Positions 1 through 12,315 of a stretch of DNA of 53,103 bases are shown here, piece after piece. The notes below the pieces were generated by a model. That model was not told the DNA's origin and made no database searches. It saw nothing but the letters and a program-made list of their open reading frames with translations. Both the position numbers and the translations under genes were made by a program. Numbering within the stretch: the stretch's first letter is position 1; every line of letters starts with the position of its first letter. The DNA comes from Lachnospiraceae bacterium (lineage in GTDB: Bacteria > Bacillota_A > Clostridia > Lachnospirales > Lachnospiraceae): positions 1 to 53,103 of the forward strand of contig JAFZAZ010000001.1 in the NCBI GenBank assembly GCA_017561985.1. The letters run 5' to 3'.

Positions 1-317
1 AGCTCACGGCGGTCGCGGAGCGCGTGCGCAGGGAGGCGCTGGCGCGCAAGGCCGAGGGGTACCGCGTGGCGGTGCTGGCCTCGGAGGAGACGAAGAAATA
101 TTACCGCGGACTCACGGTACGGTGTGTCGGCGCGCGCGGCGAGGAAGCTGCGGTTGCGGCGCATCTGTTCGAGACGCTCCGCGAATTTGACGACATGGGC
201 GCAGAGTTTATTTACGGCGAGTGCTTCCCCGAGGAAGGCGTCGGGCAGGCGGTGATGAACCGGCTGATGAAGGCCGCCGGATACCGCATCGTTCAGGTCG
301 GAGAGGACGGAAAATGA
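1..317 (+). CDS. sua5: L-threonylcarbamoyladenylate synthase, C-terminal part (Sua5/YwlC)
   Basis: The reading frame is open from the left edge (first full codon at position 3) to a TGA at 315-317, so the 5' end lies outside the window. The roughly 104 residues match the C-terminal Sua5 domain: a VAVLASEET strand, a LFETLREFDDMG segment and a GVGQAVMNRLMKAAG end. Full-length Sua5 proteins join a YrdC catalytic domain, which makes threonylcarbamoyl-AMP for t6A at tRNA position 37, to this domain. The catalytic domain is not visible here. The stop overlaps the start of the next gene (ATGA at 314-317), so translation is probably coupled. The order Sua5, LMW phosphatase, RpiB is that of Bacillus ywlC-ywlE-ywlF, which supports the call. 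Confidence 0.85.
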   Translation, partial: LTAVAERVRREALARKAEGYRVAVLASEETKKYYRGLTVRCVGARGEEAAVAAHLFETLREFDDMGAEFIYGECFPEEGVGQAVMNRLMKAAGYRIVQVGEDGK

Positions 318-844
318 GGTACGACAGGATAGTATTTGTCTGCGGTGACAACACATGTCTTTCGATGATTGCGGAAAATGTGTTCATCAACCGCTACGAG
401 GGCGCACCGATCGCGGTGGCGTCGCGGGGGATCGTCGTCTTGTTCGAGACGCCGTGCAACCCGAAGGCGGAGGCTGTCCTGACCGCGCACGGAATCCCGA
501 TGGTGAGAAAGACCAACATGGAGATCCGCAACGGCGACATCACGGACAGCACGCTTGTTATCACGATGGACGAGCGCGACCGTCAGAGATTCCTGGCACG
601 TTTTCCGGCGGCGGACGCGAGAACGCTTGCGTCGCTCGCGGGCGAGGGCATGGACGTGCGGAACCCGTACGGCGGGACGAACGCGGACTACGAGCAGTGC
701 TATGAGGATATCGACCGCATGATCCGCGAGGCCATTCCGGTGATCCGCGGCATGCTGCGTTCAAACAAGGACTGGAACAGCAGTGAGCTGTTTGAGAAAG
801 AGATACTGGAGGAAGAAAAGAAGGATGATAGCTTTAGGATGTGA
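314..844 (+). CDS. Low-molecular-weight protein (tyrosine/arginine) phosphatase-like protein, catalytic residues altered
   Basis: This 176-residue protein has the LMW-phosphatase fold pattern: a P-loop right after the first strand (FVCGDNTCLS, residues 8-17), a central segment resembling the family (RKTNMEI), and a late PYGG...DYEQCYEDI block. Position in the operon matches YwlE, the protein-arginine phosphatase of Bacillus. Two catalytic residues are not canonical. The CX5R signature reads C10-GDNTC-L16, so the phosphate-binding Arg is Leu. The general acid of the usual D-P-Y motif is Asn117. Cys10 and Ser17 remain. Known LMW phosphatases need the Arg and Asp, so this copy may be weak, inactive or a binding protein. 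The 3' end overlaps rpiB by 20 bp. Confidence 0.75.
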   Translation: MRYDRIVFVCGDNTCLSMIAENVFINRYEGAPIAVASRGIVVLFETPCNPKAEAVLTAHGIPMVRKTNMEIRNGDITDSTLVITMDERDRQRFLARFPAADARTLASLAGEGMDVRNPYGGTNADYEQCYEDIDRMIREAIPVIRGMLRSNKDWNSSELFEKEILEEEKKDDSFRM

Positions 845-1262
845 CCACGGCGGCTTTGAGCTGATGCAGGAAGTCAAGGCACACCTCACGGAGAAGGGGA
901 TGGAGTACATGGACTTCGGAACCGACAAGCCGGAGGCGACGGACTATCCGATCTATGCGAAGCGCGTGGCCCGCGCGATCCTCTCGGGTCAGTGCGACCG
1001 CGGGATCCTGATCTGCGGCACAGGCATCGGCATCAGCATTACCGCCAACCGCTTCAAGGGAATCCGCTGCGCGCTCTGCCACGATGTGTTCAGCGCGGAG
1101 GCGACGAGACAGCACAACGATGCCAACATCCTTGCTATGGGAGGCCGCGTGGTCGGACCGGGATTGGCGCTGATGATCGTCGACACGTTCCTTTCAACGC
1201 CATTTTCCAATGCGACGCGTCATTGCAACCGAATTCGTTTGATGGAGACGGACGAAATCTAA
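825..1262 (+). CDS. rpiB: Ribose-5-phosphate isomerase B
   Basis: RpiB interconverts ribose 5-phosphate and ribulose 5-phosphate in the non-oxidative pentose phosphate pathway. The 145-residue product has the family size and its landmarks: IALGCDHGGFELM at the N-terminus (phosphate/substrate loop), the catalytic-cysteine segment GILICGTGIGISI, the NRFKGIR turn and QHNDANILAMGGR. The start at 825 is chosen because the family begins directly with this strand; an upstream in-frame start would add an unrelated 14-residue extension. The gene overlaps the end of the phosphatase-like gene, which makes translational coupling likely. A related sugar-phosphate isomerase with other substrates cannot be excluded. 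Confidence 0.92.
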   Translation: MIALGCDHGGFELMQEVKAHLTEKGMEYMDFGTDKPEATDYPIYAKRVARAILSGQCDRGILICGTGIGISITANRFKGIRCALCHDVFSAEATRQHNDANILAMGGRVVGPGLALMIVDTFLSTPFSNATRHCNRIRLMETDEI

Positions 1263-1274
1263 TGGGGTGATAAC

Positions 1275-1796
1275 ATGGATTACTCGAGGATTTTTCGCAA
1301 GCGATTCTTACCGAAGGAATGCGTGGAGTTGTCGGACGATGTTCATCTTTTTGAGGGTGACCATCTTCTGATCACCGAGTGGAAAACTCTGCGTCCGAAG
1401 AAGGAACTGACCGGCGGGATTTCCCTTTACGCGCCGGAGGCCGGGCTGAAGATCAGCCGGTTTCAGCGCGCGGACGGCAGTCTGATGTATTGGTACTGCG
1501 ACATCGTCGACGCGGAGCCCGCGGAGGGCGGCGGAACGGTCTTTACGGACCTGTGTGTGGACGTGGTTGTTTACCAGGACGGCGAGCTGCAGGTCTGGGA
1601 CCTCGGGGAGGCAGGAGATGTTTTGGCGAGGGGCGAGATTTCACCCGAACTCCTCGCGGTTGCGTTGCGACGGACGGACGCTCTGCTGCGGATCATTTAC
1701 CGCGGCTCGTTCCCGAAGCTGATGAACGTTCTTCTGGACGCGGAGAAGGGCATTTTCCCCGCGCAGGACGCGACGTTCGAAGATTTATTGAAATGA
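1275..1796 (+). CDS. DUF402 domain-containing protein
   Basis: The 173-residue protein starts with YSRIFRKRFLPKECVEL and contains the acidic and aromatic pattern typical of DUF402 (PF04167), including MYWYCDIVDAEP and FTDLCVDVVVY in the middle and a DALL...G region near the end. Some DUF402 proteins (Ntdp/SA1684 type) are nucleoside di- or triphosphatases that use acidic residues and Mg2+. Whether this divergent member is an enzyme cannot be told from sequence. No signal peptide or membrane segment is visible, so it is cytosolic. It lies 12 bp after rpiB and 13 bp before the PIG-L gene, so it should be co-transcribed with both. Confidence 0.7.
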   Translation: MDYSRIFRKRFLPKECVELSDDVHLFEGDHLLITEWKTLRPKKELTGGISLYAPEAGLKISRFQRADGSLMYWYCDIVDAEPAEGGGTVFTDLCVDVVVYQDGELQVWDLGEAGDVLARGEISPELLAVALRRTDALLRIIYRGSFPKLMNVLLDAEKGIFPAQDATFEDLLK

Positions 1797-1809
1797 GGAG
1801 AGAAGAGTC

Positions 1810-3492
1810 ATGAAAATCGAAAGTGTTAATGGAGAAAACAAAGGTGAGAACGAGGTAAACCGGGCCGCAGGACGGAAGCACAGAGCCAACGCACTGCGGT
1901 TGTTTTCGTTGCTGGCGGCAGCACTTCTGCTGGTGATCCTTGCGGGCACCGCATTTGCGGAGGAAACCGCGGACGGCAGCACGCAGACGGTCGGAGCCAC
2001 AGACACCGCGGAGCCGACGCCGACGCCGAGCGAGCCCGCGCAGTCGCTGTCGATCACGATCAAGGAGAGCCGCGGAAACAACGCATCGAAGCTTCGCGAC
2101 GGAAAATACAGCACCCGCAACTCCTACAAGGCGGGTGACACCATCACGGTGACGAGCGAGACGCCGATGGCGGGCATCTACATCCGCTGGGGTTCGGAGG
2201 TTGCGCCGTACCGTCTTTCGTACAATGACCACGAGGAGAACCACGGCGAGAACGGTTTCCTGCACGATTATGTGGCATTTTCCGAGACGACAAAGTCGGT
2301 GACGATCCACATTGACAAGGACATGTACGTCTGCGAGATTTCGGCGTACTCTGCGGGCAAGCTTCCCGATGATGTGCAGGTCTGGGAGCCGACGCTCAAG
2401 GAGGCCGACATTCTGGTTCTGTCGACGCACGCGGACGACGAGATTCTCTTTATGGGCGGTGTCCTGAACATCTACGGCGGACAGCAGAAGCTGCGTGTTC
2501 AGGTTGCTTACATGTGTGAGCACTGGACGTACAGCTCGTCCTCTCATATCCGCGAGCACGAGAGGCTTGACGGTCTGTGGTACAGCGGCATCCGGTATTA
2601 CCCGATCGTCATGGGCTACAAGGACATTTTCATCAATTACAATCAGCCGGCGGACAAAGCGCTCGCGGAAGCAAAGAGAAAGTATGATTTCGAGGCGCTG
2701 AAGGCAAGCGTCTGCGAGACGGTCCGCAGGTTTAAACCGCTCGTTGTCGTCACGCACGATATCAACGGTGAGTACGGCCACGGCGGACATATCATTTTCT
2801 GCGCCGCGCTTCGCGAGGTGATCGATCACACGGCGGACGAGACGTTCCTGCCGGCATCGGCGGAGAAGTACGGCGTCTGGGATGTGCCGAAGACATATCT
2901 TCACCTCTACAGCGAGAACAAGCTGAGACTCAACATGAGAGAGCCGCTCTCCGAATTCGGCGGGATGACGTCGCTCGAGGTTGCGAAGGGAGCTTACAGG
3001 AAGCACGAAACGCAGGTTTCGTCGACCGGTTTCAAAGTCGATGACGAGTACAAGAACAGCGTTGCGGATTTCGGTCTCTACCGCACGAAGGTAGGTTTGG
3101 ACAGCAGCAATAACATGATGGAAAATGTCGTCTCCTACGAGGAGCAGGAGCGGATCGCCGAGGAGAAACGCCTCGAGGAGGAGCGCCTTGCGGAGGAGGC
3201 ACGGCTTGCCGAAGAAGCGCGGATCGCCGAGGAGAAGCGCAAGGAAGAGGAAGCGCGTTTGGCCGAGGAGGCCCGCATCGCGGAGGAGAAACGCAAGGCT
3301 GAGGAGGCCGAGAAGGAGAGGATCCGCCTTGAAGAGCAGGAAGCCGCACGCAAATCCGGCGGCGCCGGACGCATCATCCTCGCAGTCCTGGTCGGCGTCG
3401 GCTGTGTCGCAGTAGCGTTGATCGCGATCCGTCAGAACCGGCGGCTCCAGCGCAAGAAGGCAAAACTTCGCAGGATGCAGCGCGAAAAATAA
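1810..3492 (+). CDS. Secreted, membrane-anchored PIG-L family deacetylase with coiled-coil stalk
   Basis: PIG-L (LmbE-like) enzymes are zinc-dependent de-N-acetylases acting on N-acetylglucosamine-type sugars. In this 560-residue protein a basic N-terminus and a hydrophobic segment (about 29-49, ending AFA) form a signal peptide. A TP-rich linker follows, then a beta-rich domain (about 78-183) resembling the discoidin-like modules that often sit beside PIG-L. The catalytic domain starts at about 198 with the metal motif HADDE (207-211) and has HGGH at 324-327. Residues about 444-516 are a highly charged EAR-type coiled coil, followed by a C-terminal membrane helix (about 520-540) and a basic tail. 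The enzyme should stand off the outer membrane face and act on an envelope glycan. The substrate is unknown. It is the last gene of the unit. Confidence 0.85.
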   Translation: MKIESVNGENKGENEVNRAAGRKHRANALRLFSLLAAALLLVILAGTAFAEETADGSTQTVGATDTAEPTPTPSEPAQSLSITIKESRGNNASKLRDGKYSTRNSYKAGDTITVTSETPMAGIYIRWGSEVAPYRLSYNDHEENHGENGFLHDYVAFSETTKSVTIHIDKDMYVCEISAYSAGKLPDDVQVWEPTLKEADILVLSTHADDEILFMGGVLNIYGGQQKLRVQVAYMCEHWTYSSSSHIREHERLDGLWYSGIRYYPIVMGYKDIFINYNQPADKALAEAKRKYDFEALKASVCETVRRFKPLVVVTHDINGEYGHGGHIIFCAALREVIDHTADETFLPASAEKYGVWDVPKTYLHLYSENKLRLNMREPLSEFGGMTSLEVAKGAYRKHETQVSSTGFKVDDEYKNSVADFGLYRTKVGLDSSNNMMENVVSYEEQERIAEEKRLEEERLAEEARLAEEARIAEEKRKEEEARLAEEARIAEEKRKAEEAEKERIRLEEQEAARKSGGAGRIILAVLVGVGCVAVALIAIRQNRRLQRKKAKLRRMQREK

Positions 3493-3506
3493 AAGAAAAC
3501 ACAATG

Positions 3507-3548
3507 AATGAAGCAGTCGGTGAGAAATTTGCCGCTGCTTCATTTTTT
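3507..3548 (+). terminator. Rho-independent terminator after the PIG-L gene
   Basis: AATGAAGCAG (3507-3516) pairs with CTGCTTCATT (3535-3544). An inner CGG/CCG pair extends the stem, and a T-run follows. It separates the sua5-PIG-L unit from the ATP synthase operon. Confidence 0.85.
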
Positions 3549-3597
3549 GCTGCCCGGACCGTACGAAATCGTTTCGCGAAAGTGTCGAAAAAAACAG

Positions 3598-3626
3598 TGG
3601 AACTTGAGAAAGAAAAGTGCTATACT
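3598..3626 (+). promoter_or_regulatory. Probable promoter of the ATP synthase operon (extended -10)
   Basis: An extended -10 (TG at 3618-3619, then TATACT at 3621-3626) lies 39 bp before the first gene of the operon. The best-spaced -35 is a weak TGGAAC at 3598-3603 with a 17 bp spacer, and the upstream stretch is A-rich. It follows the terminator at 3507-3548 directly. Confidence 0.65.
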
Positions 3627-3665
3627 AAATTCGTATGGGCTTTTTGTTCGGAAAGGAAGGACTCA

Positions 3666-3989
3666 ATGCGAAATCCACGGAAGAATCAAACCCGTGATAC
3701 GATGCGGGCGATATTTCTGGTGACGCAGATCGGTCTTTGCATGGCCAGTGCGCTGGCTGTGGGCGGACTGCTCGGATACGGTGCGGACCGGTTGCTCAAG
3801 ACGCTTCCGGTGTTTACGATCATCGGGCTGTTTCTCGGGATTGCTGCGGGATTCCGGAGCGTGTGGGCGCTGGTGGCGCGGTACACGAAGGACCCGGAGG
3901 AACCTGTTGCGCCGGTGAAGGATCCGAAGATGGAGGCTGCCGAGGAGGAGTTCCGCCAGTGGAAGAACCGTCGCGACGGACAGGAGTAA
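3666..3989 (+). CDS. AtpZ/AtpI family small membrane protein
   Basis: The 107-residue protein has two membrane helices (about 14-36 and 44-66) separated by a GYGADRLL turn, and a soluble acidic tail. This is the AtpZ/AtpI pattern. Such proteins lie first in many atp operons and have been linked to c-ring assembly or Mg2+/Ca2+ supply. They are not part of the final enzyme. The start at 3666 sits behind AAGGAAGGA. An upstream in-frame start would lie inside the preceding terminator and upstream of the promoter and is rejected. It precedes a second, larger AtpI-type gene. Confidence 0.8.
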   Translation: MRNPRKNQTRDTMRAIFLVTQIGLCMASALAVGGLLGYGADRLLKTLPVFTIIGLFLGIAAGFRSVWALVARYTKDPEEPVAPVKDPKMEAAEEEFRQWKNRRDGQE

Positions 3990-4033
3990 GCCCGGTTTTT
4001 TTGCGGGCGTGAGGCCGGTCGACGGAGGGTGCG

Positions 4034-4612
4034 ATGTTCGGACGAAAAAAACAGCCGAAACTGCGGGACGTGATCCGTGAGATGTCCTACGACAGCGGAG
4101 CAGAGCTGCGCACGCCGGAGGAGATCGACCGGGAGATCGCGGAGGAAGAGGCGCAGGCCGCGGAGGAAAACCGCGTGGTCGACCCGATCGAAGAGGGAAG
4201 CGACCGTGCGCTTGCGGAATTGAAAGAGGCGGAAGCCGTGCATGTCGATTTGATCGTCGGCTGCGTCTGCCTGAGTGCGCTTTTACTGATCGGAATGATC
4301 TGGGCGCGACCGATGCTTCGCTACGCTGCGGGCGTGGTTGCAGGCGGGGTTGCCGCCGTTTATCTGCTGGTCCACATGTATCGTTCCATCGGATGGCAAT
4401 TGACGATGGAGCCGCAGAGGGCGGAACGGTACGCGAGAGGACGCGCGGCGCTGCGATATGTCATTGTGCTGCTCGTGCTCGTGGCAGTCGCCATGGGACT
4501 GGGAAAAACCGCGTGCATCGGGAGCATGCTCGCGATCCTTATGATGAAACCGGCCGCATATATGCAGCCGTTGACGGCGAAGATCCGAAGAAAACTCGGG
4601 TTCCGCCGATAG
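4034..4612 (+). CDS. atpI: ATP synthase subunit I (AtpI)-like membrane protein
   Basis: This 192-residue protein has a charged cytosolic N-terminus (about 1-70, rich in Glu/Ala) followed by four predicted membrane helices (about 73-91, 95-113, 140-155 and 158-175) and a basic C-terminus. Its place directly before atpB and its four-helix topology fit the AtpI family, thought to help c-ring assembly or stability. Sequence conservation in this family is low, so the call rests largely on position and topology. The long acidic N-terminal arm is more than a minimal AtpI needs. Confidence 0.65.
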   Translation: MFGRKKQPKLRDVIREMSYDSGAELRTPEEIDREIAEEEAQAAEENRVVDPIEEGSDRALAELKEAEAVHVDLIVGCVCLSALLLIGMIWARPMLRYAAGVVAGGVAAVYLLVHMYRSIGWQLTMEPQRAERYARGRAALRYVIVLLVLVAVAMGLGKTACIGSMLAILMMKPAAYMQPLTAKIRRKLGFRR

Positions 4613-4664
4613 CAAGAAGTACCGCGCGTGCCGCACGGCATGACGGTTCAAGGAAGGTGATTCA

Positions 4665-5782
<1,118 letters not shown>

Positions 5783-5844
5783 TTGCGGGATTGCAAGTTT
5801 AGTTTCGACAGACGTGTCTAAGCGCTGTCGATGAGGAGGATAAC

Positions 5845-6414
5845 GTGAACGTTAGTGCAGCACATTTGGCGTTTCTGGAGGAGGAAGCAAGTCTCAGGGG
5901 AAAGATTTTCGGCCTGGACCTGCAGATTCTTTTCGATGCGCTGATTCTCGGGCTCGCCGTTCTGTTCCTGTTCTTCCTGCTCTCGTATCTGCTTTTCAAT
6001 CCCGCGAGGGATTTCATTCGCAAGCGTCAGGAGCGCATCGCTTCGGATCTTGCGACGGCGGCGGAAGAGAAAAAGGAAGCCATGGAATTCAAGGCGGAGT
6101 ATGACGCGCGTCTTCGCGACGCCGACGCCGAGGTGGATCGTATTCTGAGCGAAGGCAAGCGCCGGGCGAAGCGCCGCGAGAGTGAGATTATCGATGCGGC
6201 AAATGCCGAGGCGACTCGCATTATGGAGCGCACGGAACGCGAGATCGAGATGGAGAAGAGCAAAGTCCGCGACGATGTGAAGAAAGAGATGGTTGCGGTT
6301 GCGACGGAGATGGCGGGACGGTTCGTGTCCGAGTCCATGACGCAATCGCGGCAGGAGCAGCTCGTGGATGAGGTCCTTCGGGAGATAGGGGATTCGACAT
6401 GGCAGGAGCAGTGA
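5845..6414 (+). CDS. atpF: F1Fo ATP synthase subunit b
   Basis: Subunit b is the peripheral stalk that links subunit a to F1. The 189-residue protein has a single membrane helix (about 31-51), the SYLLFNPARDFIRKR junction and a long charged helical region rich in Glu, Arg and Ala (about 58-160) that should form the right-handed coiled coil. The helix is preceded by a 25-residue polar N-terminus, longer than in many b subunits. The start is GTG at 5845 behind GAGGAGG. Its end overlaps atpH by 16 bp. Confidence 0.93.
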   Translation: MNVSAAHLAFLEEEASLRGKIFGLDLQILFDALILGLAVLFLFFLLSYLLFNPARDFIRKRQERIASDLATAAEEKKEAMEFKAEYDARLRDADAEVDRILSEGKRRAKRRESEIIDAANAEATRIMERTEREIEMEKSKVRDDVKKEMVAVATEMAGRFVSESMTQSRQEQLVDEVLREIGDSTWQEQ

Positions 6415-6944
6415 GCAAAACCTACGGGCATGCGCTCTTTTCGCTTGCCGTGGAGTCGGATCAGGTAGATCGTCTGCTGGAAGAGGCACAGACCGTGCAG
6501 AAGGTTCTGGCGGACAATCCCGATGTGACGAAGCTCTATGAGCATCCGAAGATCACGCCCGAAGAGAAACAGGCATTTACCGAACAATGCTTCGCAGGGC
6601 GCGTCTCGAACGAAATGACGGGATTCCTGGTGCTGGCCGTGCGCAACGGCCGTGCGAAGGAACTTTCGCAAATGCTGACGGAGATCATCCGCGAGGCAAA
6701 GGAGTACAAGGGAATCGGCTGTGTTACGGTGACCACGCCGGTGACGATGTCGGAGGCTCAGCGTAAGCGCCTCGAGGCAAAGCTGCTGTCGACCACTTCG
6801 TACCGCACGCTCGAGACCGAGTACCGGATCGACCCGAAGCTGATCGGCGGTATCGTCATCCGCATCGGGGATCGCGTGGTGGACGGAAGCATTCGGACGC
6901 AGCTCGACAATATGGCGCGCGACATGGCACAGGTGCCGGTGTAA
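6399..6944 (+). CDS. atpH: F1Fo ATP synthase subunit delta
   Basis: Delta (OSCP-like) caps F1 and holds the b stalk. The 181-residue protein has the helical N-terminal domain starting SKTYGHALFSLAVE and the conserved C-terminal part with a VTTPVTMSEAQRKRLE strand-helix and the DPKLIGGIVIRIGDRVVDGS strand near the end. The ATG at 6399 lies inside the 3' end of atpF, a usual coupling in atp operons. Nothing in the sequence departs from the family. Confidence 0.94.
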   Translation: MAGAVSKTYGHALFSLAVESDQVDRLLEEAQTVQKVLADNPDVTKLYEHPKITPEEKQAFTEQCFAGRVSNEMTGFLVLAVRNGRAKELSQMLTEIIREAKEYKGIGCVTVTTPVTMSEAQRKRLEAKLLSTTSYRTLETEYRIDPKLIGGIVIRIGDRVVDGSIRTQLDNMARDMAQVPV

Positions 6945-8519
<1,575 letters not shown>

Positions 8520-8575
8520 GATTACGATGAAGCGACGCCCGCGCAGTACGGCGGGCGATAAGGAGCATACGACCT

Positions 8576-9420
8576 ATGGCCTCGATGAGAGACATCAAAC
8601 GGCGTAAGCAGAGTATTCGCAGTACCGGGCAGATTACCAAGGCGATGAAGCTCGTCTCCACCGTCAAGCTGCAGAAAGCCCGGGGCCGGGCGGAGGAAGC
8701 GAAGCCGTATTTCAACCACCTCTATCAGACGATCGTGACGATGTTTGACCGCGCGACGCCGGAGGTGCGCGAGCATTACACGAAGACAAACGGAAACGCG
8801 AAGAAAGCGGTGATTGTCATCACCTCGAACCGCGGTCTGGCCGGCGGCTACAACTCCAACGTTGTGAAGCAGGTTCTGGGCAGCGGCATCACGAAGGAGG
8901 AAGCGCTGATCTACGCGGTCGGGCGCAAGGGGCGTGACGCCCTGCGGCTGCGCGGCTACGAGATCGCCGGCGATTACTCCGAGACGATGAACAATCCGCT
9001 TTACAGCGACGCCTCCGATATCAGTGGCGACGTGATGGAAGCGTTCGAGAACGGTACCGTGAGCGAGATCTACATCGCATTTACCGTATTCCGCAACACC
9101 GTGAGTCAGGTGCCCACAATGCTCAAACTTCTTCCCGCGGACATCGGCGTCGGCGGCGAAGACGATCAGAACGGTGCGGAAGCACTGATGAATTTTGAAC
9201 CCGAGCCGGAGGAAGCGCTCCGGATGATCATTCCCAAATATGTTTCCGGCGAAGTGTTCGGCGCCATCATGGAGTCGTACGCGAGTGAAAACGGCGCGCG
9301 TATGCAGGCCATGGACAATGCGACCAACAACGCAAACGACATGATCGACAAGCTCGAACTTGCATACAACCGTGCCCGCCAGAGCTCGATCACACAGGAA
9401 CTTACGGAGATCATCGCCGG

Positions 9421-9442
<22 letters not shown>
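8576..9442 (+). CDS. atpG: F1Fo ATP synthase subunit gamma
   Basis: Gamma is the central rotor shaft. The 288-residue protein has the two terminal helices that form the coiled coil: MRDIKRRKQSIRSTGQITKAM at the start and the TNNANDMIDKLELAYNRARQ block with QELTEIIAGANAL at the end. The conserved ITSNRGLAGGYN segment is near residue 83. The length is normal. The last codons and the TAG stop (9440-9442) lie inside a strong hairpin described separately. Confidence 0.96.
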
Positions 9443-10967
<1,525 letters not shown>

Positions 10968-10974
10968 GTAGAGT

Positions 10975-11382
10975 ATGGCTGACGAAACCAGCATCCGGCT
11001 GAAGGTGTTTTCGCCGAACCGGGTATTTTTCGATGGCGAAGCGGACCTGGTGGAATTCACGACCACGGAAGGAGATATCGGTGTATACCGGAATCACATT
11101 CCGCTGACGGTTGTGGTTGCACCCGGCGTCCTGCGGATCACAAAGGACGGAGAGACGCGTGAAGCAACGCTTCTCGACGGTTTTGCGACGATCCTTCCGG
11201 ACGAGATCGTCGTCCTCTCGGAGGCATGCGAGTGGCCCGAGGAGATCGACATCAACCGTGCGGAGGAGGCGCGGATCCGTGCGGAGCGCCGCATGAAGTC
11301 CGACAGTGAAGCAAATTATACGCGCGCCGAGCTGGCATTGCGCAGAGCATTGATCCGGCTTCGTCTCGCAGGCAAAGAATAA
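10975..11382 (+). CDS. atpC: F1Fo ATP synthase subunit epsilon
   Basis: Epsilon joins the rotor to the c-ring and can inhibit hydrolysis. The 135-residue protein has the N-terminal beta sandwich (FSPNRVFFDGEADLVEFTTTEGDIGVYRNHIPLT, shown here in outline at residues about 12-43) and the C-terminal helical hairpin rich in Glu/Arg/Ala (about 88-135). It starts 7 bp after atpD and is the last ATP synthase subunit. There is no terminator before rapZ, so transcription may continue. Confidence 0.95.
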   Translation: MADETSIRLKVFSPNRVFFDGEADLVEFTTTEGDIGVYRNHIPLTVVVAPGVLRITKDGETREATLLDGFATILPDEIVVLSEACEWPEEIDINRAEEARIRAERRMKSDSEANYTRAELALRRALIRLRLAGKE

Positions 11383-11423
11383 TCAAACGGCATGGCGCCC
11401 GACACGGGCAGATCGGAGCGGAT

Positions 11424-12296
11424 ATGGCACTGGTCATTATCACTGGATTATCCGGCGCCGGCAAATCGGTAGCGATCAACGCGCTGGAAGATATGGGATA
11501 CTATTGCGTCGATAATCTTCCTGCGCGTTTTCTCGTTAGTTTTGCCGACATTTACGGTATGACCGAGAAAAATGAGGAAAAGAAGATCGCCACGGTTGTC
11601 GACATCCGCGGCAAGGACACGTTCGGCGAGTTCTACCACGCGCTGGAGGAGCTGTCGCGCCGCAACTATCCGTATCACATCCTGTTCCTTGACTGCGACA
11701 CGCAGGTGCTGATGCAGCGCTACAAGCTGACGAGACGCCGTCATCCGCTGATGGAGGACAGCAATCTCTCGATGTCAGCGGCCATTGCGCTGGAGCGCGA
11801 GCTGATGAAGAAGATCCGCGTGCAGTCCGATTATCTGATCGACACGTCGACCATCAAGACGGCGCAGCTGCGCGAGAAGATCATGAACATTCTCGCGGAA
11901 TCGCCGGAGGCCGATTCGATCCTGATCCGCAGCGTTTCCTTCGGATTCAAGGAGGGCATTGCGACGGACGCCGACCTGGTATTTGACGTGCGCTGTCTGC
12001 CGAATCCGTACTATATCGACGAGCTGAAGCACCACACCGGCCTCGAGGACTGCGTCCGTGATTACGTGATGAGTTTCCCGGAGAGCCGCGAGGTTCTGAA
12101 GCGCGTGCTTGACATGATCGAATATCTGCTGCCGCTCTACCGCAAGGAGGGCAAGCGCGAGCTCGTTGTTGCATTCGGCTGCACCGGCGGCCAGCACCGC
12201 TCGGTATGCTTTGCGGAGAGCTTCGCTTCGAAAATGCGCGAGGACGGCATGCGAGTAGTTGTAAATCACCGCGAACTCGAAAAGAGCGCGGACTGA
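11424..12296 (+). CDS. rapZ: RNase adapter / nucleotide-binding protein RapZ (YvcJ)
   Basis: RapZ-family proteins bind nucleotides; in E. coli RapZ steers the small RNA GlmZ to RNase E, and in Bacillus YvcJ hydrolyses GTP and affects competence. The 290-residue product has the P-loop GLSGAGKS (8-15), the early MGYYCVDNLP block, the FGFKEG...DLVFDVRCLPNPYY segment and the C-terminal GCTGGQHRSVCFAE signature. Its usual partners yvcK and whiA are not next to it. Instead it lies 41 bp after atpC and 19 bp before galE, with no terminator between. Confidence 0.93.
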   Translation: MALVIITGLSGAGKSVAINALEDMGYYCVDNLPARFLVSFADIYGMTEKNEEKKIATVVDIRGKDTFGEFYHALEELSRRNYPYHILFLDCDTQVLMQRYKLTRRRHPLMEDSNLSMSAAIALERELMKKIRVQSDYLIDTSTIKTAQLREKIMNILAESPEADSILIRSVSFGFKEGIATDADLVFDVRCLPNPYYIDELKHHTGLEDCVRDYVMSFPESREVLKRVLDMIEYLLPLYRKEGKRELVVAFGCTGGQHRSVCFAESFASKMREDGMRVVVNHRELEKSAD

Positions 12297-12315
12297 AAAC
12301 GGGGAGGTAATTACT

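Noticed and set aside
3604..3626. TTGAGA as the -35 of the atp promoter
   Set aside because: It is only 11 bp from TATACT, too short for a sigma-A promoter. The extended -10 is the better explanation.
11390..11412. GCCCG-ACA-CGGGC hairpin after atpC as a terminator
   Set aside because: The stem is five base pairs and no T-run follows, so transcription into rapZ is likely.
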